Positions 8,954-17,127 of a stretch of DNA of 64,000 nucleotides are shown piece after piece. A program made the position numbers and the translations under genes. Origin of the DNA: Enterobacteriaceae bacterium RIT714 (GTDB taxonomy: Bacteria; Pseudomonadota; Gammaproteobacteria; Enterobacterales; Enterobacteriaceae). The stretch's first letter is position 1. Each line of letters opens with the position of its first letter. The stretch covers positions 496,001 to 560,000 of the forward strand of contig WJYB01000001.1 in the NCBI GenBank assembly GCA_009668015.1, in the 5' to 3' direction. Below the pieces are notes generated by a model. That model saw nothing but the letters and a program-made list of their open reading frames with translations, did not search any database and had not been told where the DNA came from.

Positions 8954-10846
8954 TCACCCCATATCCGTAAGTTCGTTGACGGCACGCCAGGCCTGGTCGA
9001 TCGCCGCGTGGGCGTAGGCGCTCCAGTCAGAGTCTGAGTTGGCGATGGTGATGCGCCCGATGGGTTTTCGCGCGCGGGCGATGATGTCGGGAATTTTGTC
9101 CATGTCGTCGAACAGCGAGCAGGCATAGTAGGCGTAACCATGCGCCCAACGGTTAACGGTGATCCCGGCGATATCCCGCTGATGGTCGAACCCGACGGCG
9201 CCAAACATCTCCTGAAGCTGGTCGCGGATCATTTTTTCATGTGCCTCAAAAGACGTGCCGAGCAGCCAGGCTCTGCCTTTGCGGAACTGTTCCCTTGCAC
9301 TCATATTGCTGCCCGGATAAGTCGGCACGAAGACCATGTGCAGCACTATCGGTTCGTCCGGCGAATGAGAGTGTTCATACCCGCCTAAGCTCACCGGATA
9401 GTCGAGTTTGACCCGACTGTACGGGGCTGTCGGGGAGTAAAACTCATGCACGCCGAGGGTTTTAAACGCCTGCCAGTTTTTTACCGCCACGTTGGTATAC
9501 ACCAGCGGCGCTTTTACGTTCAGGCGCATGTCGGCCTTTTGCTCGTCGGGCATTTCGGGCACCAGATACGGGATCATCATGTTGTAGCCTGCCATGACCG
9601 CATTACGGCCCCGAACGCGATGGGGCTTTCCGTCATTGATATAGGTGACACTCACTCCGTTTTGCTCGTTGGCGGCGTTGATCACAATGCTGCTTAACCG
9701 CAGACGAGTGCTGTTTTTTGCCAGGTCAAGCTTGCCGTAATCAAGGCGGGAGGTCACCGAGTCTTCCATGGTACGGCCCGGCAGCGCCTCAGGCAGAAGG
9801 TGTCGCACCATCAGGCGCGCCAGCCCCGCGTTGCCGTCCGGGAAGTGATAAACATACGGCTCTTCCAGGTCGGCCAGCGTTTCGCCATCCAGCGGCGGCA
9901 GACCAAGCGCCTCCATCCCCGGCAGCGCACAGGCGCGGGCGTCGGTAGCGGAAATGCCTTCTATACCGATAGCGAAGAAATCGTTAGAACGCTGCTGGAA
10001 GTAGAGGCGCGCCATCTTGCTGAGCCCCACCTTATCGCTAAGAAACTCACTGTAGCTGTGGGTATCCATCCAGGTGATTTTCTCCTCCTGACTCATGCCA
10101 GGCAGATAGTCCCGGGGATGCAGGTAGAGGTCGAGAATCGCTTTTTTGTCGCTATTCGCTAGCGGAAAATCATTGATGAATGCTTCCATACTGCGGCCAT
10201 TAAGCCTGTCCGGCGGGATATCATCTGCCACCGCGCGGCCCGGATCGCCGCTGACGATTTTGGTCTCGCCAAAATTTTTCTTATCAAAAAAGACCCCGCG
10301 GCTGAGCTGCTGATCCGGGTAGAAGTTAACGTCAAAGCTCGCTTTCATGCGCGAGATGCTAACTCCCAGCTTCTGCATCAGGCCATTCACCTCCGGACTG
10401 AAGTTGTGCGCAGGAGACTGGAACGCCTCGCTTCCGCCATAGCCGATGAGCGTTTTATTCCCGACGGTAAATTCATTGCGTTTGGCATGACCGCCAAAGT
10501 CGTCGTGGTTATCGAGAATAAGGATCTTGCTTTCTGGCCCCATTTTCTCGCGCCAGAAGCAGGCCGCGGCAAGTCCGCTGATCCCACCGCCGACGATAAC
10601 CAGGTCATACTCTTCTTCGTACGGCAGGGAGCCGAAATCAAACTTTTCGTGCTCACGCCCCAGGGCATGGGCCATCTCAAACGAACCGGGATGATTGCCG
10701 CGCAGACCGGTGAGCGCAGGAGGATAGGCTTCTCCGTGGATAAACTCGTTCTCTTTGCCTGCCGCCCGCGCCCAGTCCAGTGGCGTCAGCCCCGCGGCGA
10801 TGGTAATTGCCACACCGTTAAGAAAATCACGTCTGGTGATTGCCAT
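8954..10846 (-). CDS. spdH: Tat-exported FAD-dependent spermidine dehydrogenase
   Basis: 630-aa flavoprotein. The N-terminus carries a twin-arginine signal (ITRRDFLNG then a hydrophobic stretch and ARAAG); the Rossmann FAD site is VIVGGGISG (about 82-91), followed by the acidic ILDNHDDFGGHA segment. The overall sequence fits spermidine dehydrogenases of Citrobacter, Serratia and Pseudomonas, described as FAD-plus-haem enzymes that cleave spermidine to 1,3-diaminopropane and 4-aminobutyraldehyde. The neighbouring aldehyde dehydrogenase would oxidise the latter product. I chose ATG 10846 (AGGA 6 bases upstream) over a GTG at 10873. Export through Tat implies folding with FAD in the cytoplasm. 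Substrate specificity is inferred from family and context. Confidence 0.85.
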   Translation of the reverse strand: MAITRRDFLNGVAITIAAGLTPLDWARAAGKENEFIHGEAYPPALTGLRGNHPGSFEMAHALGREHEKFDFGSLPYEEEYDLVIVGGGISGLAAACFWREKMGPESKILILDNHDDFGGHAKRNEFTVGNKTLIGYGGSEAFQSPAHNFSPEVNGLMQKLGVSISRMKASFDVNFYPDQQLSRGVFFDKKNFGETKIVSGDPGRAVADDIPPDRLNGRSMEAFINDFPLANSDKKAILDLYLHPRDYLPGMSQEEKITWMDTHSYSEFLSDKVGLSKMARLYFQQRSNDFFAIGIEGISATDARACALPGMEALGLPPLDGETLADLEEPYVYHFPDGNAGLARLMVRHLLPEALPGRTMEDSVTSRLDYGKLDLAKNSTRLRLSSIVINAANEQNGVSVTYINDGKPHRVRGRNAVMAGYNMMIPYLVPEMPDEQKADMRLNVKAPLVYTNVAVKNWQAFKTLGVHEFYSPTAPYSRVKLDYPVSLGGYEHSHSPDEPIVLHMVFVPTYPGSNMSAREQFRKGRAWLLGTSFEAHEKMIRDQLQEMFGAVGFDHQRDIAGITVNRWAHGYAYYACSLFDDMDKIPDIIARARKPIGRITIANSDSDWSAYAHAAIDQAWRAVNELTDMG

Positions 10847-10899
10847 TGATAATCCTGTCTTTAAAACTGACACCCCGTTGTGGATGCCGGGTTAAACGT

Positions 10900-10919
10900 C
10901 CCCCTTTTGGCAAAGGGGG
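10900..10919. other. Hairpin between the NTF2-like gene and spdH
   Basis: Perfect 8-bp inverted repeat (CCCCCTTT / AAAGGGGG) with a 4-base loop, lying in the roughly 80-base gap between the minus-strand NTF2-like gene and spdH. It lacks a clear U-tract on the minus strand, so it is more likely an RNA processing or partial-attenuation hairpin than a full terminator. Confidence 0.5.
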
Positions 10920-10926
10920 TGGCCGA

Positions 10927-11403
10927 TTATTTGTTCTTTGGTTTCAGCTCTTCATCCAGCTTTTTGGAGTCGTAATAATCCCCCTGCCAGGTGATTTTTC
11001 CGTCCTTCACGCGGATATAGCTCACGCCTTCAAATTTGATGGCATTGTTGGTGGCTGGGCTGCCAGCCCATTCGCCGCTGTTTTTACCCACAAACTGCCA
11101 GCGGAAAGCCACGGTGTCGTTGTCATAAACCGGCTTATCGGTCATGGTCCATTTCAGATCGGGAACGGCGTGGATAAAGGCGCCAATCACCTCTTTTTCG
11201 GCGTTATCCCTGCCCTTTACCGGTTCGCCCGCCGCCGCGTCGTAATAGACAACATCGCTGGCCAGCAGGGTCGCCGCCTTGCTGGCATCATGGGCATTCC
11301 ATGCCGCCATATACGTTTTGACCACCTCCAGAGAGGTGCTCTGGGCCTGCGCCAGACCGGAAAACAGTACGGCGGAAAAAAGGGCAACGTTGAGGGTTTT
11401 CAT
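10927..11403 (-). CDS. Exported NTF2/SnoaL-like protein
   Basis: 158-aa protein with a Sec signal peptide (1-20, cleavage near AQA) and a SnoaL/NTF2-like alpha-beta barrel (YMAAWNAHDASKAATLLASDVVYYD is typical). Family members include isomerases, hydratases and simple ligand-binding proteins; the catalytic activity here cannot be told from sequence. It sits 12 bases after the aldehyde dehydrogenase and ahead of spdH, with a good ribosome site (AAGGA). A periplasmic role in polyamine handling, such as trapping the unstable cyclic imine product, is only a guess. Confidence 0.75.
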   Translation of the reverse strand: MKTLNVALFSAVLFSGLAQAQSTSLEVVKTYMAAWNAHDASKAATLLASDVVYYDAAAGEPVKGRDNAEKEVIGAFIHAVPDLKWTMTDKPVYDNDTVAFRWQFVGKNSGEWAGSPATNNAIKFEGVSYIRVKDGKITWQGDYYDSKKLDEELKPKNK

Positions 11404-11415
11404 ATTTTGTCCTTG

Positions 11416-12843
11416 TTATTCAGTGATATCGCACATGATGTGTTTCACTCTTGTGTATTCGTCGAGTGAATATGAGGAGAGGTCCTTGCCATAGCCGGAC
11501 TTTTTAAATCCGCCGTGCGGCATTTCGGCACAAAGCGGGATATGGTTGTTGACCCACACCGTGCCGAAATCCAGCTCAATGCTAAAACGCTGAGCACGGC
11601 CGTGGTTGCGGGTCCAGACGCTGGCTGCCAGACCATACTCCACGTCATTGGCCTTATGCAGCGCTTCTTCTTCGCTGCTAAAGGGTTGAATGGTCATCAC
11701 CGGGCCGAAGACTTCATGCTGGATGGCTTCGTCCTGCTGGTGCAGACCGGAGATCAGGGTCGGTTCGAAGTAGAAACCCGGCCCTGGCCCTGCATGGCCG
11801 CCCATCTCAACTCTGGCGTGCGATGGCAGGCGTTCAATAAAGCCTTTCACCTGCTCCAGCTGGTTTTTGCTGTTCAGCGCGCCGTACAGTGCAGACTTGT
11901 CGTCCGGCTGACCAAAACGAATGGTTTTTCCTTTCTCCAGCAGTTTTTGCAGGAAGACGTCATAGACCGACTGCTCGACCAGCAGACGCGTGGCAGCGGT
12001 GCAATCCTGACCGGCGTTGAAGAACCCGGCGGTGAGGATGGTATCCACCGCTTTATCCAGATCCGCATCCGCAAATACCACCACCGGCGCTTTGCCGCCC
12101 AGCTCAAGATGCGCTTTGGTCAGGTTGGCTGCCGCCGACGCGGCCACCTGCAGACCCGCACGTACTGAACCGGTAATCGACACCAGAGAGGCCGTCGGGT
12201 TGGAGACGACCAGCGAGCCGGTATTGGCTTTACCCAACACCACGTTGATGGCCCCTGCCGGGAAAAACGGCGCAGCAAGCTCCGCCAGCATCAGGGTGCT
12301 GATAGGGGTTGTGTCGCTGGGCTTCAGCACCACCGTGTTGCCTGCCGCCAGCGCCGGGGCAATTTTCCATACCGCCATCATGAAGGGGTAGTTCCAGGGG
12401 GTCACCTGCCCCACAATCCCCAGCGGCTCGCGGCGAATGGTGGAGGTAAAGCCTTCGCTGTACTCGCCGCTGGCCTTGCCTTCCAGACAACGTGCGGCCC
12501 CGGCGAAAAAGCGGATGGCGTCACAGGAGGCGGCAATCTCCTCTTTCTCGATAAAATGCCGCAGCTGCCCGGTCTCCTGGCTCTGAATGTGGGCCAGACG
12601 CGCAACGTTGCTTTCAATCGCATCCGCGAGATTGAGCAGCGCTTTTTGGCGCTGCGCGGGGGTCGACTTTTTCCATACCGCGAAAGCCGCTTTTGCCGCG
12701 GCGTAAGCCTGATCGACCTCTGCTTTGCCGCCGTTCGGGCTCATGGCGTAGCATTCGCCGTCGACCGGGCTAATCAGCTCAAAGTTGTCTTCCGATTGCG
12801 AGGAGACAAACTGTCCGTTAATAAAATGCTTCAGCGTATTCAT
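11416..12843 (-). CDS. NAD(P)-dependent aldehyde dehydrogenase, gamma-aminobutyraldehyde dehydrogenase type
   Basis: 475-aa ALDH-superfamily enzyme. The catalytic Cys is in NAGQDCTAATR and the general-base Glu in LELGGKAP; the NAD-fold motif is TGSVRAG. It is close to E. coli PatD/YdcW (shared FFAGAARCL and EMPHGG segments), which converts 4-aminobutyraldehyde to GABA. As first gene of the spermidine dehydrogenase run it would take the aldehyde product into GABA metabolism; being cytoplasmic, it needs the product to cross the inner membrane. ATG 12843 with AGGAG 6 bases upstream is preferred to the TTG at 12849. Confidence 0.88.
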   Translation of the reverse strand: MNTLKHFINGQFVSSQSEDNFELISPVDGECYAMSPNGGKAEVDQAYAAAKAAFAVWKKSTPAQRQKALLNLADAIESNVARLAHIQSQETGQLRHFIEKEEIAASCDAIRFFAGAARCLEGKASGEYSEGFTSTIRREPLGIVGQVTPWNYPFMMAVWKIAPALAAGNTVVLKPSDTTPISTLMLAELAAPFFPAGAINVVLGKANTGSLVVSNPTASLVSITGSVRAGLQVAASAAANLTKAHLELGGKAPVVVFADADLDKAVDTILTAGFFNAGQDCTAATRLLVEQSVYDVFLQKLLEKGKTIRFGQPDDKSALYGALNSKNQLEQVKGFIERLPSHARVEMGGHAGPGPGFYFEPTLISGLHQQDEAIQHEVFGPVMTIQPFSSEEEALHKANDVEYGLAASVWTRNHGRAQRFSIELDFGTVWVNNHIPLCAEMPHGGFKKSGYGKDLSSYSLDEYTRVKHIMCDITE

Positions 12844-13154
12844 CACCAACTCCTGACATTTAAAACATAAAGAAACTTATGTAATATATTTGTTGCCGTC
12901 AGGATTCAAACTTGCAGAGCAAACAACATGATACGCTTCGCAAATTTAACTATTTTCTTACATTAAAATCACAAAATAGCTAAATCCAGGCGGAGAGGGA
13001 TTGCTCCCCGGTGGGATTGCGCTATGTTGGCTCGGTGCCAGGAAGCCAGGAGATCGTGAAAACGGCAATGATCTGCCGTGATTATCTCCTTTCCAGCCCG
13101 GCGGGCTTATGTTAAGAAGAGTGCTCTTTCAGGGAATAAAGAACAGAAAAGCTT
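12844..13154. promoter_or_regulatory. Divergent control region between the polyamine operon and the GntR gene
   Basis: 311-base intergenic region that must hold the promoter of the minus-strand aldehyde dehydrogenase-spdH-ccm run and that of the plus-strand GntR-Cache pair. It is AT-rich in 12860-12975. No unambiguous GntR operator palindrome or sigma70 pair stands out by eye. GntR/FCD regulators commonly bind such a shared region, so it is the obvious place to look for the operator. Confidence 0.5.
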
Positions 13155-13886
13155 ATGATTACTCACGCAGTCATCTTTGCGCCTATTGGACAGGCCAGTC
13201 GCTCCGATCAGATAGTTCAGCGCCTCTCCAACGCGATTATTACCGGTTTGCTGGAACCTTATGAACAGCTGCCTAATGAGACAGATTTGGCGGTTATGAT
13301 GGGGGTTTCGCACATCACGATCCGTGAGGCGCTCAACACGCTGCGGGCCAATGAATTGATCTACACCGTGCGTGGCCGAAAAGGCGGCAGCTTCGTGTGC
13401 GAAAACGTTCGCGATAAAAACAGCAGCCTGCACCCGTTCAAAACCATCAGCACGGATTATCTTTCCGATCTGGGGGAGATGCATTCCGCCATTATCAGCC
13501 ATAGCGCCAGGCTAGCCTCACGCCGCGTGACCGAGGCGGATATTGCGCGACTGCGCGGCTTTGTTGACGTCCTGAAAAACGCCAACACGCCGGAGCAAAG
13601 GACCCAGTCTGATATGCGTTGTCTGCTGGCGCTTGCCGCGAGCTCGCATTCAGCCAGGCTGGCAAATCAGGAGCTACAGCTACAGGCGGAGTGGGCCTCG
13701 CTGGTGGCGGTGCTCTACCGCTCAGATGAGATTTTTCCGCAGGTGGTCGCCCTGTATCAAACGCTGACAGAGGCGCTGGCAAACCACGACGAGCTGGCCG
13801 CCATGGCGATTGCGACCCGACTGATTGATACGTTTATCTACCACCTGATCGACCAAAAGATGAAATATAATCTGAGTGAAGGCTGA
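13155..13886 (+). CDS. GntR-family regulator (FadR/FCD-like) of the polyamine block
   Basis: 243-aa regulator. Residues about 15-85 form the GntR winged helix (SDQIVQRLSNAIITG ... LPNETDLAVMMGVSHITIREAL). The C-terminal half is all-helical and FCD-like, the ligand-binding domain of the FadR group, though the usual metal-binding histidines are not obvious. It is divergent from the spermidine dehydrogenase operon and followed within 7 bases by the Cache-domain gene. I infer that it controls the polyamine genes in response to an amine or its breakdown product. Confidence 0.85.
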   Translation: MITHAVIFAPIGQASRSDQIVQRLSNAIITGLLEPYEQLPNETDLAVMMGVSHITIREALNTLRANELIYTVRGRKGGSFVCENVRDKNSSLHPFKTISTDYLSDLGEMHSAIISHSARLASRRVTEADIARLRGFVDVLKNANTPEQRTQSDMRCLLALAASSHSARLANQELQLQAEWASLVAVLYRSDEIFPQVVALYQTLTEALANHDELAAMAIATRLIDTFIYHLIDQKMKYNLSEG

Positions 13887-13893
13887 CCGCAAA

Positions 13894-14592
13894 ATGACCT
13901 TTCCCGTATCGTTTACCACCCTGATAGATAAAATTGAGGATATTACCGCCTCAACCGTGGAGTCCACCGTCGTCCTGGCTGACCGCATACGTGAAAGCAT
14001 CACTGGCGGACAAAAGGCGTCGGCGGAGATCTTATTAGAGCCTGCCGTTAAGGCGGTCATTCAGGGGCATATCCAGCACACGTTACAGCATAACCGCTAC
14101 TGCTCAGGGGCCGGTTTCGCCAGCCATATTGAAAAAAGCCCCACCACCGACGAGTACTGGCTGCTGGAGTGGTGGTTTAAAAAAAATAACGGGCTGCAGC
14201 AGGTCAATCTCGATCTCGATCAGGCCACCCAACAGCGGCTGGATTTCAGAACCTTCGAGTGGTTCAGGCACACGCCGTCGGTGGGAAAGGCCTTTATTCA
14301 CGGCCCTTATGTGGATTATGTGTGTAACACCGCGTATACCCTCACCTCTGCGGTTCCGGTCTACAGTGATGGGAAATTTCTTGGCGTGGCGGCGATTGAC
14401 ATGCTGGTGAGTCAGATCGAAGAGGAGCTGCTTTCCTGTCGTCATCCGGCTAAAGTCGTGCTGACTAACCGCGAAAGACGTATCATTTTTTCGACCAGAC
14501 CCGATTACCGGGTGGGCAATCTGCTCTCCACACACCCGGCAACCGTGCTTTATCAAAGCGACTACTTCATTCTGTACCAGTGCAGCAATTAA
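13894..14592 (+). CDS. Soluble Cache/PDC-domain sensor-like protein
   Basis: 232 aa with no signal peptide and no TM helix. The central part (about residues 75-190) reads as a PDC/Cache ligand-binding domain: it has the WWFKKN...NLDLD segment, the TFEWFRHTPSVGKAFIHGPYVDYVCNTAYTLT stretch (length noted at about residues 117-148) and the VPVYSDGKFLGVAAIDM motif typical of dCache sensors. Such domains usually sit outside the membrane in chemoreceptors and kinases; a free cytosolic version next to a GntR gene is unusual. It might bind an amine and modulate the regulator. I prefer ATG 13894 (AAGG upstream) over GTG 13876. Confidence 0.75.
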   Translation: MTFPVSFTTLIDKIEDITASTVESTVVLADRIRESITGGQKASAEILLEPAVKAVIQGHIQHTLQHNRYCSGAGFASHIEKSPTTDEYWLLEWWFKKNNGLQQVNLDLDQATQQRLDFRTFEWFRHTPSVGKAFIHGPYVDYVCNTAYTLTSAVPVYSDGKFLGVAAIDMLVSQIEEELLSCRHPAKVVLTNRERRIIFSTRPDYRVGNLLSTHPATVLYQSDYFILYQCSN

Positions 14593-14608
14593 GGGCCCGC
14601 AGGCCCTT
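14591..14608. terminator. Hairpin between convergent Cache and permease genes
   Basis: Perfect 7-bp stem AAGGGCC/GGCCCTT with a CGCA loop, overlapping the stop of the Cache gene and located 5 bases from the permease stop. It has no T-tract but is well placed as a bidirectional transcription stop. Confidence 0.5.
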
Positions 14609-14613
14609 GATGG

Positions 14614-16095
14614 TTAATAACTCTCTCGTGCTTTCAGCTCGTCCGCATAGGCGATGGCATCATTTTCCGGCGCGCTGGAGCGACCAAACGGCCTCGCAAT
14701 CGCCATGTAGAGCAGACCGGTTCCCAGCACAATCGCCAGCCCAATCAGTACCGTCCAGCGATCGAGGAACGAGCTGCCTTCCGCAGGCTGCGCCAGCAGC
14801 CAGATAGCCGCTACGCCATAGGCCAGCGCCAGTCCGTTAACCAGCATCCCCCAACCGCCGATAGTCCACTCCCCAGCCGGTTTCCAGCCTTTAAGGCGTT
14901 GACGCATTGCGGCCAGCACCACCATCTGGAAGGAGATATAAATCCCGATCACCGCAAAAGCGGTAATGCGGGCAAGGTTATCTGGCTGGAAATAGACGCA
15001 GACGCAGACAATCACCGGCAGCAGGCAGCTGACAATCATGGCGTTATCCGGCACGTTATTTTTGGAAATTTTAGCCATCCATTCGCTGCCCGGTAACATT
15101 TTGTCGCGGGAGAAAGAGAAGATCAGTCGGCTCAACGCCGCCTGCAGAGAGAGGATACAGGAGAGCATGGCGATGATAGCGATCACGATAAATACCGTCG
15201 CGCCGGTTTCGCCCAGGGCCTCATGCAGAATCGCCGGAATCGGATCCGCCACCTTGCCGTTAACGATATTAAGCAAATTCGGCGAGGAGAGCAGATAGCC
15301 CAGCACCGAGATAATGGCCGAAATAGCACCGAAGACGATACTTAAAATCATCGCCACCGGGATTTTCTTACCAGGGTTTTGCACCTCTTCCGCCACGTTA
15401 CCGCAGGCTTCGAAGCCAAAGAACATAAACAGCCCCATCAGCGCGGCGGACATAAAGGCGGTGGTATAGCTGCCATCATGCGCCATCACGCCCATCGAGT
15501 CGAAGATCACCGAGAACGGCTGAGTGCGGTGGAAAATCAGTAAGTAGATCCCCAGCGCAATCACGCTGACAATTTCGCACCAGAAGCCGATGCGGGCGAC
15601 GCGTGCCAGGTTTTTAGTACCCGACATATTGATAGCCATCATCATCAGCAGCAGCACCGCTGAGGTCACCAGCATCGTCATCGGCGTTTGCCCATACTTG
15701 AACAGGGATTCAACGAAGGTGGCGGTGTATTCCGCAATGGAGGTCACGGTCACGACCAGCGCCCACAGATAGACCCAGGCGGCAATCCAGGCGTACTTTT
15801 TCCCCCAAAGGCGTCTGGCCCAAGGGTATAACCCGCCGGTGATAGGATATTGCGAAGAGACTTCACCAAATACCAGCGCGACAAGCAGCTGCCCGCAGGC
15901 AACGATCAGGATCCACCAAACCGCCGGGGGCCCCGCAAGCGTCACGGCCAGGGCAAACAGCGAATAGACAGCGGTAAGCGGTGAAAGATAGGTAAACCCC
16001 AACGCGAAATTTGAGACCAGGCCAATAGATCTTGTAAATTGTTCTTTGTTATCCGACTGAAAATCTTCAGTTTTTTTAGCAGGTGTCTGTTCCAT
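14614..16095 (-). CDS. APC-superfamily amino acid/polyamine permease
   Basis: 493-aa permease with about 12 TM helices and the APC opening (SIGLVSNFALGFTYLSPLTAVYSLFALAV). It also has the GEVSSQYPITGGLYPWARRL segment, typical of the ACT/UGA4-type branch that moves GABA, choline and related amines. Its position next to the spermidine/aminobutyraldehyde genes suggests an uptake route for a polyamine breakdown product such as GABA or for the amine itself. Substrate is inferred. Transcribed from its own AT-rich promoter region. Confidence 0.85.
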   Translation of the reverse strand: MEQTPAKKTEDFQSDNKEQFTRSIGLVSNFALGFTYLSPLTAVYSLFALAVTLAGPPAVWWILIVACGQLLVALVFGEVSSQYPITGGLYPWARRLWGKKYAWIAAWVYLWALVVTVTSIAEYTATFVESLFKYGQTPMTMLVTSAVLLLMMMAINMSGTKNLARVARIGFWCEIVSVIALGIYLLIFHRTQPFSVIFDSMGVMAHDGSYTTAFMSAALMGLFMFFGFEACGNVAEEVQNPGKKIPVAMILSIVFGAISAIISVLGYLLSSPNLLNIVNGKVADPIPAILHEALGETGATVFIVIAIIAMLSCILSLQAALSRLIFSFSRDKMLPGSEWMAKISKNNVPDNAMIVSCLLPVIVCVCVYFQPDNLARITAFAVIGIYISFQMVVLAAMRQRLKGWKPAGEWTIGGWGMLVNGLALAYGVAAIWLLAQPAEGSSFLDRWTVLIGLAIVLGTGLLYMAIARPFGRSSAPENDAIAYADELKARESY

Positions 16096-16490
16096 ATAGG
16101 TTTCTCATTTGTAGGTAAATCGCAGAGTACACCTGGCAATTTATAAAAGATAATAAGTTATATGTATATTGTTATTGTCACATTTTTGTTAATTTATTGT
16201 GTGATTTCGACTGGTGACGAATTACCATGAAAAAACGAGGGGTTTCAGGCAGGCAGCGTGTGATTGGCAGAATTATAACGACTGCTGTCCACATTCATCG
16301 CGGAATGAGCAGATTACCGCTAGATTTTCAGCGGGCTGGCGAAACGGGAGATTTGAAGAATAAACAACCGGCATGGCTCACTGGAGGTTGTAGCCCAGAA
16401 TCGTTAAACAGGATTAAACGCAAGACGCTGCTCTGGCCTCTCTGCATGACCAATATCTGCTCCCTTCCCCTACTGGTTTAACGATGAGAT
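16096..16490. other. Intergenic region upstream of the permease gene
   Basis: About 395 bases. 16136-16215 is very AT-rich and should contain the minus-strand permease promoter. The rest holds a short plus-strand reading frame (16227-16481) whose product resembles nothing I know and lacks a ribosome site; I see no convincing gene. Confidence 0.5.
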
Positions 16491-16492
16491 AA

Positions 16493-16522
16493 CACAAAAC
16501 AGCCCCGACAATATGCGGGGCT
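16493..16522 (-). terminator. Intrinsic terminator of the immunity-like gene
   Basis: On the minus strand a 7-bp stem AGCCCCG/CGGGGCT with an 8-base loop is followed by a T-rich run (GTTTTGTGTT). It lies 5 bases after the stop of the 145-aa gene and is a good Rho-independent terminator for it. Confidence 0.8.
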
Positions 16523-16526
16523 TCAA

Positions 16527-16964
16527 TTAATGCGTTCCGTTGGCGTTTATATTTATAACGGGCGTTACGGCTACTCCGTTCACATAAAACACGTCAGAAT
16601 TGGTGAATGAATAAATTCGCCCGGTGAGCTTAACGTTCACTGTACTGGCGTAACCAGTGACATTCGCACTGTCTGTATCGGATACAAGAAAAGGCTGGCG
16701 GTCTGAAATGGCGTTCATCACCTTTGACTCATCCGTAATCGGCCCGTCAAGATAGTACCGATAAACCTCTGATACCGTCGCCCCCCCTCCGTTGTATTTC
16801 GTTACGTAAAGCCAGAGATCACCAGAAACCTGCTTTTTGAAAGCCAGGCTATCATCTGGCTTCCCGTTGACGTAATGCTGAAAAAGAAGGTAGCTCACAA
16901 CAAGCAAAGCAAGCGTTATCGTTAACAACCCATGCAACCGCTTAATAACCTTGCTCCCGCGCAT
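16527..16964 (-). CDS. Small membrane-anchored protein, possible orphan immunity protein
   Basis: 145 aa: a basic N-terminus, one TM helix (about 12-29) and a polar, beta-rich domain outside the membrane. I do not recognise the family. Size, single N-terminal anchor, own terminator and the 23-base overlap with the tail of an upstream reading frame (16942-17055) are what one sees for immunity genes placed after secreted toxins. No toxin or secretion gene is intact in the vicinity, so the role is conjecture. No cysteines are present in the outer domain. Confidence 0.6.
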   Translation of the reverse strand: MRGSKVIKRLHGLLTITLALLVVSYLLFQHYVNGKPDDSLAFKKQVSGDLWLYVTKYNGGGATVSEVYRYYLDGPITDESKVMNAISDRQPFLVSDTDSANVTGYASTVNVKLTGRIYSFTNSDVFYVNGVAVTPVININANGTH

Positions 16965-17055
16965 AATCTATCCCTTGTTTTATCCAGAACGGGTCATGAG
17001 GGTCGTCCCCATAAGGTGGTCTGCCATACCATGCACCCCTATTTCTATACCTTTG
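16942..17055 (-). pseudogene. C-terminal remnant of a lost upstream gene
   Basis: An open frame of about 37 codons with no start codon begins just after a TAA (17058-17056) and ends at 16942 inside the immunity-like gene. Its translation is protein-like (AWYGRPPYGDDPHDPFW then KQGIDYAREQGY), rich in Trp, Tyr and Pro, which is unlike random sequence. The tail is reminiscent of C-termini of large secreted effectors that precede immunity genes, but I cannot name the family. The rest of that gene is absent, so this looks like the scar of a deletion. Confidence 0.55.
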
Positions 17056-17127
17056 TTACAGATAAATAATGACCATTTTTATGCTCTGGTTATTAACTGA
17101 AATGGCGATCTGCATCTCCACTCCACT

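Noticed and set aside
16227-16481. 84-codon plus-strand frame in the gap before the immunity-like gene
   Set aside because: No ribosome site, odd composition and no recognisable motif; noted only as intergenic.
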